This document shows positions 15,041 through 24,741 of a DNA stretch of 40,884 nt, one piece after another. Each line of letters begins with the position of its first letter. Position 1 is the first letter of the stretch. Source of the stretch: Bacteroides mediterraneensis (GTDB lineage: Bacteria > Bacteroidota > Bacteroidia > Bacteroidales > Bacteroidaceae); contig NZ_JACJKA010000029.1 in the NCBI RefSeq assembly GCF_016900355.1, positions 1 through 40,884 of the forward strand, read 5' to 3'. A model generated the notes under the pieces. That model saw only the letters and a list, made by a program, of their open reading frames with translations. It had not been told where the DNA came from and made no database searches. Both the position numbers and the translations under genes were made by a program.

Positions 15041-18000
15041 TCACACCCCGGTCCCGGCCTCTGGCTGGGACTTGTTGTTTCCGCCCTGCCCGCTCTCGGC
15101 ATACTTGGAAGGGGAAACACCGAACATGTCCGTGAAATGCTTGCGGAAGGTGGGCAGGTCGTTGAAACCTACGCGCTCGGCCACTTCCGTCACCGAAAGA
15201 CTGGTTTCCATCAGCAGCAAGGCGGCCTTGGTCATGCGGATGTGGCGAATCAGTTCCACGGCCGAAAGGTCGGTATGCTGCTTCAGCTTGCGGTAGAGGG
15301 TGGCCAGGCTCATGTGAAGTTCCCCAGACAGCACCTTGACATTGAAATCGGGATTGCTGACATTCGCCTCGATGCAAGCCCACACCTTCTGCATAAATTC
15401 GCTTTCCGTGCTTTCCGCTTTCTCCGTCGAAGCTGACGCGGCAGACGAAGCATGCAGCAACGTACGGGTGTAAATCTGTTTCAGACGGCGACGCATGTCG
15501 AGCAGACAGGCCACTTTGGCCAGGAGCACTTCCGGATTGAACGGTTTGCGCAGGTAGTCGTCGGCTCCCCGTCGGGAAGCTTCCACACTGTCTTTATCCT
15601 CGGCCTTGGCAGTGAGCAGCAGAATAGGAATGTGGGCGGTTTCCTTCCGCTTGCGCAGTTCGGCACAGCAGGTGAACCCGTCCATCACGGGCATCATCAC
15701 ATCCGACAGCACCAGATCAGGCACCTGCTCTACGGCTGTTTTCAAACCCTCTTCTCCGTTTTCGGCTTCCAGCACCCGATACTGCTTCCGCAACAATTCG
15801 CACAAGTAGTGACGCATGTCGGTATTGTCTTCTATGACGAGCACCGTCTGACGGGCGGCAGATGGCTTTTCTTCCTTCGCCTCTGCAACATGTTCCGATG
15901 TCACAGGGAAAATCATTTCCGGTACAACAGAGGAGACTTCCGGAGCAACGGCGGCCGCTGAACCTTCTTCCCATGTACAATCGTCTTCTCTGAAATGCGA
16001 TTTTCCTTCGGGCAGGTACACACAGAACAGGCTGCCCTTGCCCGGCTCACTGTCCACGGTCACCCGTCCGTGGTGCATTTCGACGATGTGTTTCACGATT
16101 TTCAGGCCGATACCCACATGCGTAGAAACAGCGGGCGCTTCCTTTCCAGTCACGAAAGGATCGAATATATGCTGCAACAGATCCGCATCAATGCCTTTTC
16201 CGGTGTCGCTCACCGACAGGCAGCAGAAATGCTCTCCGTCTATTTCTTTCCGTTCTACCTTCAGGTGGATGCTTCCTCCTTCCGGCGTGTATTTGAAGGC
16301 GTTCGAAATCAAGTTCTGCACCACCGACGAAAGCTTTTCGCGGTCGGCCCATACCGGCACACAGTCGGGCGCCAGTTTCCAAACGTAATCTATCTTCCGT
16401 TCGGCCGCCAGCGACTGGAACCCCTGCGCCACGTCTACCAGCAGGGCTTCCACATCCACCTCTGACAAACGGAGCTTTACCATCCCGGCTTCAGCCTTCT
16501 GCACGTAGAGCAGACGGTCGGTCAGAGTGTGTAGTCCTTCGGCATACTTGAACATCATAGACAGTTTGGCATAGGAAGGATTTGAGGCCGGCGTCTTGGA
16601 CAGAAGCTCACGCAAAGGAGCCAGAATCAGGGTAAGCGGGGTACGCAGCTCGTGAGCCGCCATCGTGAAGAAATTCTCACGCTCCTTGCGGAGTTCAACT
16701 TCCTTGTTGCGCTCCATGTTCACCGTAAAAAGTTCATGTTCCAGCCGCAGTTCATACTGCACGCGCTTTTCTTTCAGCCGTACGCGGTGGATATAGACCA
16801 ACAATATTCCCACCAGTCCGAAAGTAGCCAGCAGACGGAACCACCAGGTCTCGCTCCAATGCGGGGCAACCACGATGTCCAGACTGCTCACCTCTCCCTC
16901 ACTCTGGTCCTGAAAGACTGTCTTTACCTGAAACGTATATTTGCCGGCTGGCAGACGGTCGTAGGAAATCTTATCACCCTCATCGGCCATAATCCAATCC
17001 TCCTGATACGGGTACAGGCGATAGAGGTATTTCTGCAGCTTATTCAGGTAAAGCAGGTTGGAGAACGAAAGCGAGAAATTGCGGTTGGCATGGTTCAGGT
17101 GTAGCTCCTTCGTGTAAAGTAAGGAATGTGATAATACCACCTGTCCGTTCACATGCTCGCCAATCTGTACCGAAGCATGGTTGACTTCCAAGTCGGTAAA
17201 CACCACTCTTCCCTTCTCAATGGGATAATGAAACCGAAGCCGCGACGGACGGAAATAGGTCAACGTACTGTGGTTTCCCCAAAACAGACAATCTTTTCCA
17301 AAAAAGACAGAACGGTTGCTGCCCGAGATATAGAAATTGTAGAACGACTGTAAATGACGACTCAAACGGGAGATACCGGAATTGGAACCCACCCACAAGG
17401 AATGATCGCCGTCTTCGGCCAAAGTGGTCACGAAATTGCTGCACAAGCCCTCCTCGGTGGTGTAACGACATACAATGCGGTCTGCTTCTGGTGAACATAC
17501 GCCGAGTCCGTTGCCGGCATACCCCACCCACAATTTCCGGTCGCTTCCCCATAGGAGTGCCCGCACTTCCACGTCCGTTACCGGCATGCCTGCTTCTTTT
17601 TCATAACCAGTATGCGAGCGCATCACCCGGTTTCCTTCCATCGTGAGGCGCAACAGGCCGCGAGCTGTACCTAGCCACAACGTGTGGGCATCACTACGAG
17701 CCAATGCCCGTACATGCACACGATTGGAAATCTGGGAATTCTTCCATTCCACCTTCACCGAAGTTCCTTTACGGAGATTCACGCGGTAAAGTCCGCTGCT
17801 GGTACCCGCCCAGGCCTCATTTTCCGACAGAGGCAACAGGCTCCACACCTCTGGTGATTTTCCTTTTTCCGGAACAATTTCCACCACCTGCCAGCTGCCG
17901 TCCTCTCCATAACGGAGCACTTTTCCACCCTGAGAGCCGAACCAAAGTCCGCCACGGACGTCTGCGGCACTGCACAACACGGTACGTACCACCGCCACGC

Positions 18001-19198
18001 CCGGTTCCACCGAGCGGAAATCCACGGGCACAGCCGCATCAAAAGGCCGCGTGCTGCGCAGCAGTCCCTTGTGGAAAGTGGCCAGCCAGAGGTAGCCTTC
18101 CTTATCCATCTGGATACCGCACAGCTCGTTGGAATGTGCCTGTGCATATTGCTGATAGAAAAGCTGGCGCAGGTCAGAAAACAGCACGCCCCCTCCTTCC
18201 GTTCCAATCCACAGCAATCCTTCGGGGTCGTAATAGCCGGTCACCATGCGGGTCTCGATGTACTGGTTACCGCTGTTCTCGAAAGAATGAAAAGCCCGCA
18301 TCTTCAATTCCCGCTCCGGGGTCAATGTAAGCAGCGTATAGCCGTTCCATGTCAAGGCCATGTAGCGGGAGTCCCCCAGGGGCAAAAGCTGGAACACATC
18401 GTTGTGCGAGAGCTGTTCGTTGGGGTTGGCCGGATTGTAGCGCCAGTGATGCATCACACGGGTGGTCAGGTCGTAAGCATACAGTCCGTCGCCAATGGTA
18501 GAAATCCAAAGAAAATCGTCGCCCTGAAGAACGGAAGTAATCCGGACCTCTTCCGACATTTGCCGGACACAAAGGGTCATCATCCTCCTGGTTGTGCGGT
18601 CATAACGACAGACTGTTCCTCCCTTGCCGATACAATAAAGACTTTTCCCATCCTCGCCGACACAAAGTGACAGAAATTCACATGCCGGATTGGCCTCCGC
18701 TGTCGATTGCAGATGGACGAAGGCCGTATCTTCCCGAAAAGAAGCCTCAGCCAGGTCCATTTCCGAAAGTGCAGAACCGGTTATTCCCCAACAATGCCCA
18801 TCGGAGGTTGCCACAAAACGGGTGAAGGCCACGGTCTGATTCCGCTCCTCGTTCCAAAGAGGAAGGAAGCGTTCCCGCTGCTTGTCGAACAGAAACAGGG
18901 TCTGCTCCGAACGGAGCAACAGATAATCCTTATTAAGTGAAACCACCTTCTCCACTGTGCGATGGGGAGCATCTGTGATACGGAAGGTCTTGAACGATTG
19001 CCCGTCGTAGCGGCTCAATCCGCTGCTGGTACCAAACCAGATAAAGCCTTCGGCATCCTTTTCAATGGAATGAATGTCATTGTCGGCTATTCCGTCGTTC
19101 ATGTTCAGCACCTGAAAATCTTTTTCCAGCAACCTTTGGGCTCCAGACGGAAGCACGATTCCGACAAAAAAGAGGACTATAAGTGTGTAAATTTTCAT
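15041..19198 (-). CDS. Hybrid two-component system (HTCS) regulator of the PUL
   Basis: 1385 residues, typical HTCS length. Signal peptide at 1-20; a periplasmic sensor of Reg_prop beta-propeller repeats (WFGTSSGLSRYD-like, LWIGTEGGGVLF, LWVGSNSGISRL) followed by a Y_Y_Y domain (YLYRLYPYQEDWI); a transmembrane helix near 783-803; histidine kinase with H849 in MAAHELRTPLTLI and an ATP-binding domain (NLISNAFKYTPEGG, DTGKGID); receiver with phosphoacceptor D1166 in LSDVMMPVMDG; C-terminal AraC-type DNA-binding domain (VTEVAERVGFNDLPTFRKHF). In Bacteroides such proteins sense a glycan fragment in the periplasm and activate the adjacent PUL. It diverges from susC, which fits. All key residues are present. 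Confidence 0.96.
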   Translation of the reverse strand: MKIYTLIVLFFVGIVLPSGAQRLLEKDFQVLNMNDGIADNDIHSIEKDAEGFIWFGTSSGLSRYDGQSFKTFRITDAPHRTVEKVVSLNKDYLLLRSEQTLFLFDKQRERFLPLWNEERNQTVAFTRFVATSDGHCWGITGSALSEMDLAEASFREDTAFVHLQSTAEANPACEFLSLCVGEDGKSLYCIGKGGTVCRYDRTTRRMMTLCVRQMSEEVRITSVLQGDDFLWISTIGDGLYAYDLTTRVMHHWRYNPANPNEQLSHNDVFQLLPLGDSRYMALTWNGYTLLTLTPERELKMRAFHSFENSGNQYIETRMVTGYYDPEGLLWIGTEGGGVLFSDLRQLFYQQYAQAHSNELCGIQMDKEGYLWLATFHKGLLRSTRPFDAAVPVDFRSVEPGVAVVRTVLCSAADVRGGLWFGSQGGKVLRYGEDGSWQVVEIVPEKGKSPEVWSLLPLSENEAWAGTSSGLYRVNLRKGTSVKVEWKNSQISNRVHVRALARSDAHTLWLGTARGLLRLTMEGNRVMRSHTGYEKEAGMPVTDVEVRALLWGSDRKLWVGYAGNGLGVCSPEADRIVCRYTTEEGLCSNFVTTLAEDGDHSLWVGSNSGISRLSRHLQSFYNFYISGSNRSVFFGKDCLFWGNHSTLTYFRPSRLRFHYPIEKGRVVFTDLEVNHASVQIGEHVNGQVVLSHSLLYTKELHLNHANRNFSLSFSNLLYLNKLQKYLYRLYPYQEDWIMADEGDKISYDRLPAGKYTFQVKTVFQDQSEGEVSSLDIVVAPHWSETWWFRLLATFGLVGILLVYIHRVRLKEKRVQYELRLEHELFTVNMERNKEVELRKERENFFTMAAHELRTPLTLILAPLRELLSKTPASNPSYAKLSMMFKYAEGLHTLTDRLLYVQKAEAGMVKLRLSEVDVEALLVDVAQGFQSLAAERKIDYVWKLAPDCVPVWADREKLSSVVQNLISNAFKYTPEGGSIHLKVERKEIDGEHFCCLSVSDTGKGIDADLLQHIFDPFVTGKEAPAVSTHVGIGLKIVKHIVEMHHGRVTVDSEPGKGSLFCVYLPEGKSHFREDDCTWEEGSAAAVAPEVSSVVPEMIFPVTSEHVAEAKEEKPSAARQTVLVIEDNTDMRHYLCELLRKQYRVLEAENGEEGLKTAVEQVPDLVLSDVMMPVMDGFTCCAELRKRKETAHIPILLLTAKAEDKDSVEASRRGADDYLRKPFNPEVLLAKVACLLDMRRRLKQIYTRTLLHASSAASASTEKAESTESEFMQKVWACIEANVSNPDFNVKVLSGELHMSLATLYRKLKQHTDLSAVELIRHIRMTKAALLLMETSLSVTEVAERVGFNDLPTFRKHFTDMFGVSPSKYAESGQGGNNKSQPEAGTGV

Positions 19199-19342
19199 TC
19201 TTTAGATTTAGCCTAGTAAACAAATGCAAAGAAAACAAAAATCCACTACAAAACATCCTCCACAAGGCAGAAAAAAAGGATTTTATCCCCTAAAAAGCAC
19301 AAATAAGAAGAATACCCCCTATGAATGCAACGTTTACCCACC

Positions 19343-19371
19343 TTGACAAATCCTTTAAATTCATAGCTTTG
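19343..19371 (+). promoter_or_regulatory. Predicted promoter of the susC-led PUL operon
   Basis: TTG at 19343-19345 and TAGCTTTG at 19364-19371 match the Bacteroides -33 and -7 elements with an 18-bp spacer. A leader of about 60 nt precedes the susC ATG at 19437. The rest of the 238-bp HTCS-susC gap is AT-rich and is where HTCS binding would be expected; I could not identify an operator. Confidence 0.65.
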
Positions 19372-19436
19372 CAAAAGGTGAAGACACCCAATTTATTTAA
19401 CCATCTAATTAATAACTTAATCTAAAAAGGAACCTT

Positions 19437-22400
19437 ATGAAGACACAATTCATCACTCTGCTCATCGCAGTGCTGGCAGGTTTGCTACCGCTACACGCGC
19501 AACAGATGAGCATCTCCGGAATTGTCACAGACAAGAAGCTGAATGAACCCATCATCGGGGCGTCAGTAGTAATTAAAGGTACGACCAACGGCGGTATCAC
19601 CGACCTGGACGGAAACTTCCAGCTCAACAACGTGGCTGCCGGAAGTACGCTGGTCGTATCGTACATCGGTTATCAGACATTGGAAATCCCGGTACAGAAA
19701 GGCAAGACCTCTTATCAGGTAGCCCTGTCGGAAGACACCCAGACACTCGACGAAGTGGTAGTGGTAGGGTTCGGTACACAGAAGAAGGTGAACCTGACCG
19801 GTGCCGTAGCTACTGTCGATACCAAAGCACTGGAATCACGTCCGGTATCACAGGTGGGACAGGCCTTGCAGGGAACCGTACCGGGCCTGAACTTGTCGGC
19901 AGCCGATTTGGGCGGCCAGCTCGGACAGTCCATGAAAGTCAACATCCGCGGTACAGGTACCATCGGTACAGGCTCCAAAGGAGAACCGCTGATCTTGATT
20001 GACGGAATGGAAGGCGACATGAACACCCTGAACCCGGAAGACATTGAAAGCATCTCCGTGTTGAAGGATGCAGCCTCTTCTTCCATCTACGGTTCACGTG
20101 CGGCATTCGGTGTCATCCTGATTACCACCAAAAAAGGAAAGGCCGGAAAAATGACCATCAATTATAACAACAGTTTTCGTTACTCCGGTCCGACCAACCT
20201 GCCGAACCAGCTCGACTCCTACCGCTTTGCCAACTACTTCAACGAGGCTTCGGTGAACCAGGGAGAGAAAATCATTTTCGATGATGAAACCATCGGCCGT
20301 ATTCAGGACTACATGGCGGGAAAAATCACCACAACCACCATCCCGAACGGAACCAACTGGCATTTCCATGAAAAGGCCAACGACAACGTGAACTGGTACA
20401 AGACTCACTTCGCCTGGGCATGGAGCAACGAACACAACCTCAGCATGAGCGGAGGAACCGAAAAGCTGCAATATTATGTATCCGGAAGTTACCTGAACCA
20501 GAACGGTAACCTGCGTTACGGAAACGATAACATGAAGCGTTACAACTTGAGCGCGAAAATCAACACAAAAATTAATAAATATATTGATTTCAACCTGAGT
20601 ACCAAGTTCATCCGCTACGACCTCGACAACCCGATTTACCTGGAAGAAGGTGGCTTGTTGTATCACGACATCGCCCGCATGTGGCCGATGATGCCGTTCA
20701 AGGACCCCAACGGACACTACATGCGCAACGGCAAACTGGCACAGCTGACCGACGGCGGACGTTCGAAGACCCACAACGATGATATTTACCTGCAGGGCCA
20801 ACTGGTACTCCATCCGCTCAAGAACTGGAATATCTACGCAGAGGCCGGCATGCGCGTCATCAACCAAAACAAGCAGGTGAACCTGAACAAGATTTATGAA
20901 TATGACATCAACAACAATCCGGTAGAACTGGCATTCAGCGGAAGTTATGCACCGGGAGCAACCTTTGCCCGCATGAACTACCTGAACAGCAACTTCTATA
21001 CCACTTCTTTCTATACGGATTATACCCTCGAAAAAAACGACCACTACCTGAAGGTGATGCTGGGTATGAATACGGAAGAATACATCGTGCGTTCTCTTTC
21101 CGCACAGCGCAGCGACGTCATCACCAGCCTGATTCCGGAAATCGGCGCAGCCGTAGGTGAAGACAAAATCAACAACGACGACAACAACCCTACTCAGTAT
21201 AAGAACTGGGCTACTGCCGGTTTCTTCGGACGTATCAACTACTCTTACAAAGAACGTTACCTGTTTGAAGCCAACCTCCGCTACGACGGTTCTTCACGCT
21301 TCCTCCGCGACCAGCGCTGGAACCTCTTCCCGTCATTCTCTTTCGGATGGAACATGGCACACGAATCGTTCTTCGCACCGCTGACCAAGGTCATCAACAC
21401 CTTCAAGCCGCGCGTATCCTGGGGTATGCTGGGTAACCAGAACACCGATGCCTTCTATCCGTTCTACCTGACACAAAATGTAGTGGCCAACGGAGGAAGC
21501 TGGCTGATGGGCGGTGTACGTCCTACCACTTCCGGCGTGCCGGGACTGGTCAGCAGTACCCTCACCTGGGAAAAGATTTACAATACGAACATCGGTTTCG
21601 ACTTCGGACTGCTCAATAACCGCCTGACCGGTTCATTCGAATACTTCATCCGCCGTACCAAAGGTATGGTAGGCCCTCCGGCTGAAATCGGTGCCGCTCT
21701 GGGTACTTCCCTCCCGAACACCAACAACGCCGAACTGGAAAACAAGGGATGGGACTTGAACATCTCCTGGAGAGACCGCATCGGACAGGTGAACTACGAC
21801 TTGGGCTTCAACCTTTCCGACAACCGGGCTACAGTGAAGAAATACCCGAATGCATCCAAAGCCATCTTCCAGTCCGACGGTTCCACTTACGCTTACTATG
21901 ACGGAAAGACCATCGGTGAAATCTGGGGATATGAAACTCAGGGCATCGCACAGAGCGACCAACAGATGCAGGAATGGCTGGCTTCGAACGACCAGAGCAA
22001 GTTGGGTTCACAATGGGGTGCAGGCGATATCATGTACAAAGACTTGAATGGCGACAAAGTGGTGGACGACGGTTCCAAGACTGTAGACGATCACGGCGAC
22101 CTGAGAGTCATCGGTAACAGCGAACCACGTTTCAATTTCGGTCTTCACCTTGGTGCCGACTGGAAAGGCATCGATATCCAGATGTTCTTCCAAGGCGTAT
22201 TGAAACGTGACCTCTGGCTCAGCGGTCCGATGTTCTGGGGAGTTGACGGAGGCGAATGGCAGTCTGTCGGTTTCGAAGAGCACCTCGATTACTGGCGTCC
22301 GGAAAACACCACTTCCATCTTCGGCCCGAACACAAACGCTTACTACCCGAAAGCTTACATCGGCGACAAGGGAAACAAGAACAAGCTGACGCAGACCGGT

Positions 22401-22646
22401 TACCTTCAGAACGGTGCCTACATGCGTATGAAGAACCTGCAGGTGGGATACACTCTCCCCAAAGCATGGACCAACAAGGCACACATTGAAAAAGTACGCG
22501 TATATTTCAGTGCCGAAAACTTGTTTACCATCAGTGGCATTGCCGATATGTTCGACCCGGAAGCCATTGCCGCCAACGGCTGGTCTAACGGTAAAACATA
22601 TCCGCTTTCACAGACCTTCTCATTCGGTATCAACGTGACACTTTAA
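19437..22646 (+). CDS. SusC-like TonB-dependent outer-membrane transporter
   Basis: 1069 residues. Signal peptide 1-21 ending LLPLHAQ; a carboxypeptidase-D regulatory-like domain (ISGIVTDKKLNEPIIGASVV...), then a TonB-box-like DEVVVVGFGTQKK, a plug domain (NIRGTGTIGTGSKGEPLILI, VLKDAASSSIYGSRAAFGVI) and a long beta-barrel ending in a typical aromatic C-terminus (FSFGINVTL). It imports oligosaccharides across the outer membrane using TonB energy. It works with the SusD-like lipoprotein encoded 23 bp downstream. Confidence 0.98.
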   Translation: MKTQFITLLIAVLAGLLPLHAQQMSISGIVTDKKLNEPIIGASVVIKGTTNGGITDLDGNFQLNNVAAGSTLVVSYIGYQTLEIPVQKGKTSYQVALSEDTQTLDEVVVVGFGTQKKVNLTGAVATVDTKALESRPVSQVGQALQGTVPGLNLSAADLGGQLGQSMKVNIRGTGTIGTGSKGEPLILIDGMEGDMNTLNPEDIESISVLKDAASSSIYGSRAAFGVILITTKKGKAGKMTINYNNSFRYSGPTNLPNQLDSYRFANYFNEASVNQGEKIIFDDETIGRIQDYMAGKITTTTIPNGTNWHFHEKANDNVNWYKTHFAWAWSNEHNLSMSGGTEKLQYYVSGSYLNQNGNLRYGNDNMKRYNLSAKINTKINKYIDFNLSTKFIRYDLDNPIYLEEGGLLYHDIARMWPMMPFKDPNGHYMRNGKLAQLTDGGRSKTHNDDIYLQGQLVLHPLKNWNIYAEAGMRVINQNKQVNLNKIYEYDINNNPVELAFSGSYAPGATFARMNYLNSNFYTTSFYTDYTLEKNDHYLKVMLGMNTEEYIVRSLSAQRSDVITSLIPEIGAAVGEDKINNDDNNPTQYKNWATAGFFGRINYSYKERYLFEANLRYDGSSRFLRDQRWNLFPSFSFGWNMAHESFFAPLTKVINTFKPRVSWGMLGNQNTDAFYPFYLTQNVVANGGSWLMGGVRPTTSGVPGLVSSTLTWEKIYNTNIGFDFGLLNNRLTGSFEYFIRRTKGMVGPPAEIGAALGTSLPNTNNAELENKGWDLNISWRDRIGQVNYDLGFNLSDNRATVKKYPNASKAIFQSDGSTYAYYDGKTIGEIWGYETQGIAQSDQQMQEWLASNDQSKLGSQWGAGDIMYKDLNGDKVVDDGSKTVDDHGDLRVIGNSEPRFNFGLHLGADWKGIDIQMFFQGVLKRDLWLSGPMFWGVDGGEWQSVGFEEHLDYWRPENTTSIFGPNTNAYYPKAYIGDKGNKNKLTQTGYLQNGAYMRMKNLQVGYTLPKAWTNKAHIEKVRVYFSAENLFTISGIADMFDPEAIAANGWSNGKTYPLSQTFSFGINVTL

Positions 22647-22669
22647 CCCTTTAACTATTCGAATAAACC

Positions 22670-24658
22670 ATGAAAAAGAATATATTATTCGCCATCGGAA
22701 TGACGGCACTGGCCTGCTCCTGCAACGATTTTCTGGACAGAGAGCCACTGGATGCAGTGCCCGTAGAAAAATACCTGCTCAGCGAAAACGACCTGGCAGC
22801 CTATACAGCCAACTTGTATGAGACTCTTCCTTCACATCAGCCGGGAGTTTACAGCATCGGTGTGTTTGCCACCGACAACAACAGTGATAACCAGGCGGCA
22901 TCCAATCCGGAGAAACTGTTTGTAAACGGTGAAAACCGTGTGCCACAGTCGGGAGGTGCCTGGGAGTTCGGCGGCATCCGCTCAACCAACTACTTCATCA
23001 ACCGGGTACGTCCGCTGCTGGAAGCCGGCGAACTGGGAGGCAATGAAGCCAACAACAAGCATTATTTGGGAGAAGCTTATTTCTTCCGGGCCTTCTATTA
23101 TGCCAACAAACTGGACTCACTGGGCGACTTCCCCATCATCAAAACCACTGTAGCCGATAATTACGAGGCGGTGAAACAGGCCAGCCAGCGCCGTCCACGC
23201 AACGAAGTGGCCCGTTTCATCATCGAAAATCTGGATTCAGCCTATTATTTCATGGCAAGTACCCCTCCGACCAGCAACCGCCTGACCAAGGATTGTGCTG
23301 CCCTGCTGAAAAGCCGTGTAGCCCTGTTTGAAGGTACATGGGAAAAATACCACAAAGGAACGGCACGTGTACCAGGAGGACCGGGATGGCCGGGTGCACA
23401 AAAGGATTACTTGAAGGACTTCACCATCGACATCGATGCTGAAAGCCGTTATTTCCTGGAAGAAGCCAAGAAAGCCGCACAGATTGTGGCCGACAACCAT
23501 CCTTTGTACAATGACTATCCTGCCCTCTTCAACAGCAACTCACTGAGCGGCATGCCGGAAGTGCTGCTTTGGAGAGCCTACGATGCCAAACTGACTCCGG
23601 CGGTCAACCACTTTGTGGTGGGCTACCTGCAACGCAACGGAGGTGGAAACAGCGGTTATACCCGCAGTATGATCAATACCTACCTGATGAAAAACGGACT
23701 TCCGATTTATGCAGACGGAGCCAACTACAAAGGCGACCGCACTTATCAGGACGTAGCCGACGGACGCGACCCGCGTCTGACTTACAACACGATGATGCCG
23801 GGCGACATGCTGACTGAAAAAGCGGCTATGACCGAGGCCATCATCGACGGCGCAGGCTATTACTACCGTGCCCCGATTACGGAAATGGCAGAAAACCGCA
23901 GCACGACAGGATATTCGGTCAAGAAAGGACTGACCACCGACCCGTCGCAAGGTCCTACCCTGCCGGCTACCACAGCTTGTGTCATCTTCCGTGCTGCAGA
24001 AGCTTACCTCAACTACATGGAAGCCGACTATGAACTGAACCATTCACTCGATGCCAAAAGTAAAGAATACTGGAAAGCCATCCGCGAACGTGCCGGAATG
24101 GATACGGACTTTGAAAAGACCATCCGAAACACCAAACTGGATCAGGAAATCGACTTGGCACGCTACTCTGGCAACAATCTGGTAGATGAAACTCTCTACA
24201 ACATCCGCCGCGAACGCCGCATCGAACTGGCTGCCGAAGGATTCCGTCTGCGTGACCTCCGCCGCTGGTGTGCACTCGACAAGATGCAGAACTACCGAGT
24301 GGAAGGTTTCAACCTGTGGGAAGAGAATTACAAACGTTATACGACTCCGGATACGGGCATCAACGGAAAGAGCTTCGACAAGGCACTGACGGTCATCGAA
24401 CTGAAAGAAGCTGGCACTGACGGAGCCAACGTATCGGCCAAGAGCGATGGCAACTATCTGTTGCCGTATCGGATTATCTCGACCAACATCGCCTACAACG
24501 GCTACAACTGGAACCCGAACCGTTATCTTTATCCGATTGCCTTCGACCATTTCCGTCTGACCACCGACGTGGAAGGCTCCGGCGATTATGCTTCTTCTCC
24601 TATCTACCAGAATCCGGGATGGAAGATTGAGACCAATAGCCTGCCGGAAGGTGAATAA
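22670..24658 (+). CDS. SusD-like glycan-binding lipoprotein
   Basis: 662 residues. Lipoprotein signal ends in ACSCNDFLDREPLDAV, the usual SusD N-terminus, so it is expected at the outer-membrane surface. A tetratricopeptide-like helical body contains YLGEAYFFRAFYYA and IRRERRIELAAEGFRLRDLRRW, both hallmark SusD/RagB segments. It forms the lid of the SusC channel and binds the incoming glycan. At 662 residues it is longer than archetypal SusD (about 550), with inserts in the middle. A terminator-like hairpin follows it. Confidence 0.97.
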   Translation: MKKNILFAIGMTALACSCNDFLDREPLDAVPVEKYLLSENDLAAYTANLYETLPSHQPGVYSIGVFATDNNSDNQAASNPEKLFVNGENRVPQSGGAWEFGGIRSTNYFINRVRPLLEAGELGGNEANNKHYLGEAYFFRAFYYANKLDSLGDFPIIKTTVADNYEAVKQASQRRPRNEVARFIIENLDSAYYFMASTPPTSNRLTKDCAALLKSRVALFEGTWEKYHKGTARVPGGPGWPGAQKDYLKDFTIDIDAESRYFLEEAKKAAQIVADNHPLYNDYPALFNSNSLSGMPEVLLWRAYDAKLTPAVNHFVVGYLQRNGGGNSGYTRSMINTYLMKNGLPIYADGANYKGDRTYQDVADGRDPRLTYNTMMPGDMLTEKAAMTEAIIDGAGYYYRAPITEMAENRSTTGYSVKKGLTTDPSQGPTLPATTACVIFRAAEAYLNYMEADYELNHSLDAKSKEYWKAIRERAGMDTDFEKTIRNTKLDQEIDLARYSGNNLVDETLYNIRRERRIELAAEGFRLRDLRRWCALDKMQNYRVEGFNLWEENYKRYTTPDTGINGKSFDKALTVIELKEAGTDGANVSAKSDGNYLLPYRIISTNIAYNGYNWNPNRYLYPIAFDHFRLTTDVEGSGDYASSPIYQNPGWKIETNSLPEGE

Positions 24659-24680
24659 TCTTTTCGGCGTATGAATAATG

Positions 24681-24720
24681 AAAGGAGAAGATTCTTGGAA
24701 ACAGGAAACTTCTCCTTTTT
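24681..24720 (+). terminator. Stem-loop after susD
   Basis: AAAGGAGAAG (24681-24690) pairs with CTTCTCCTTT (24709-24718), followed by Ts. In an operon this may reduce transcription from SusCD into the enzyme genes. TATCTTTA at 24726-24733 resembles a -7 box but lies only 8 nt before the sulfatase ATG, so a separate promoter is doubtful. Confidence 0.65.
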
Positions 24721-24741
24721 ATCACTATCTTTAGACCGATT

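Noticed and set aside
24726..24733. TATCTTTA as a promoter for the first sulfatase.
   Set aside because: The final base departs from TAnnTTTG and the box is only 8 nt from the ATG.
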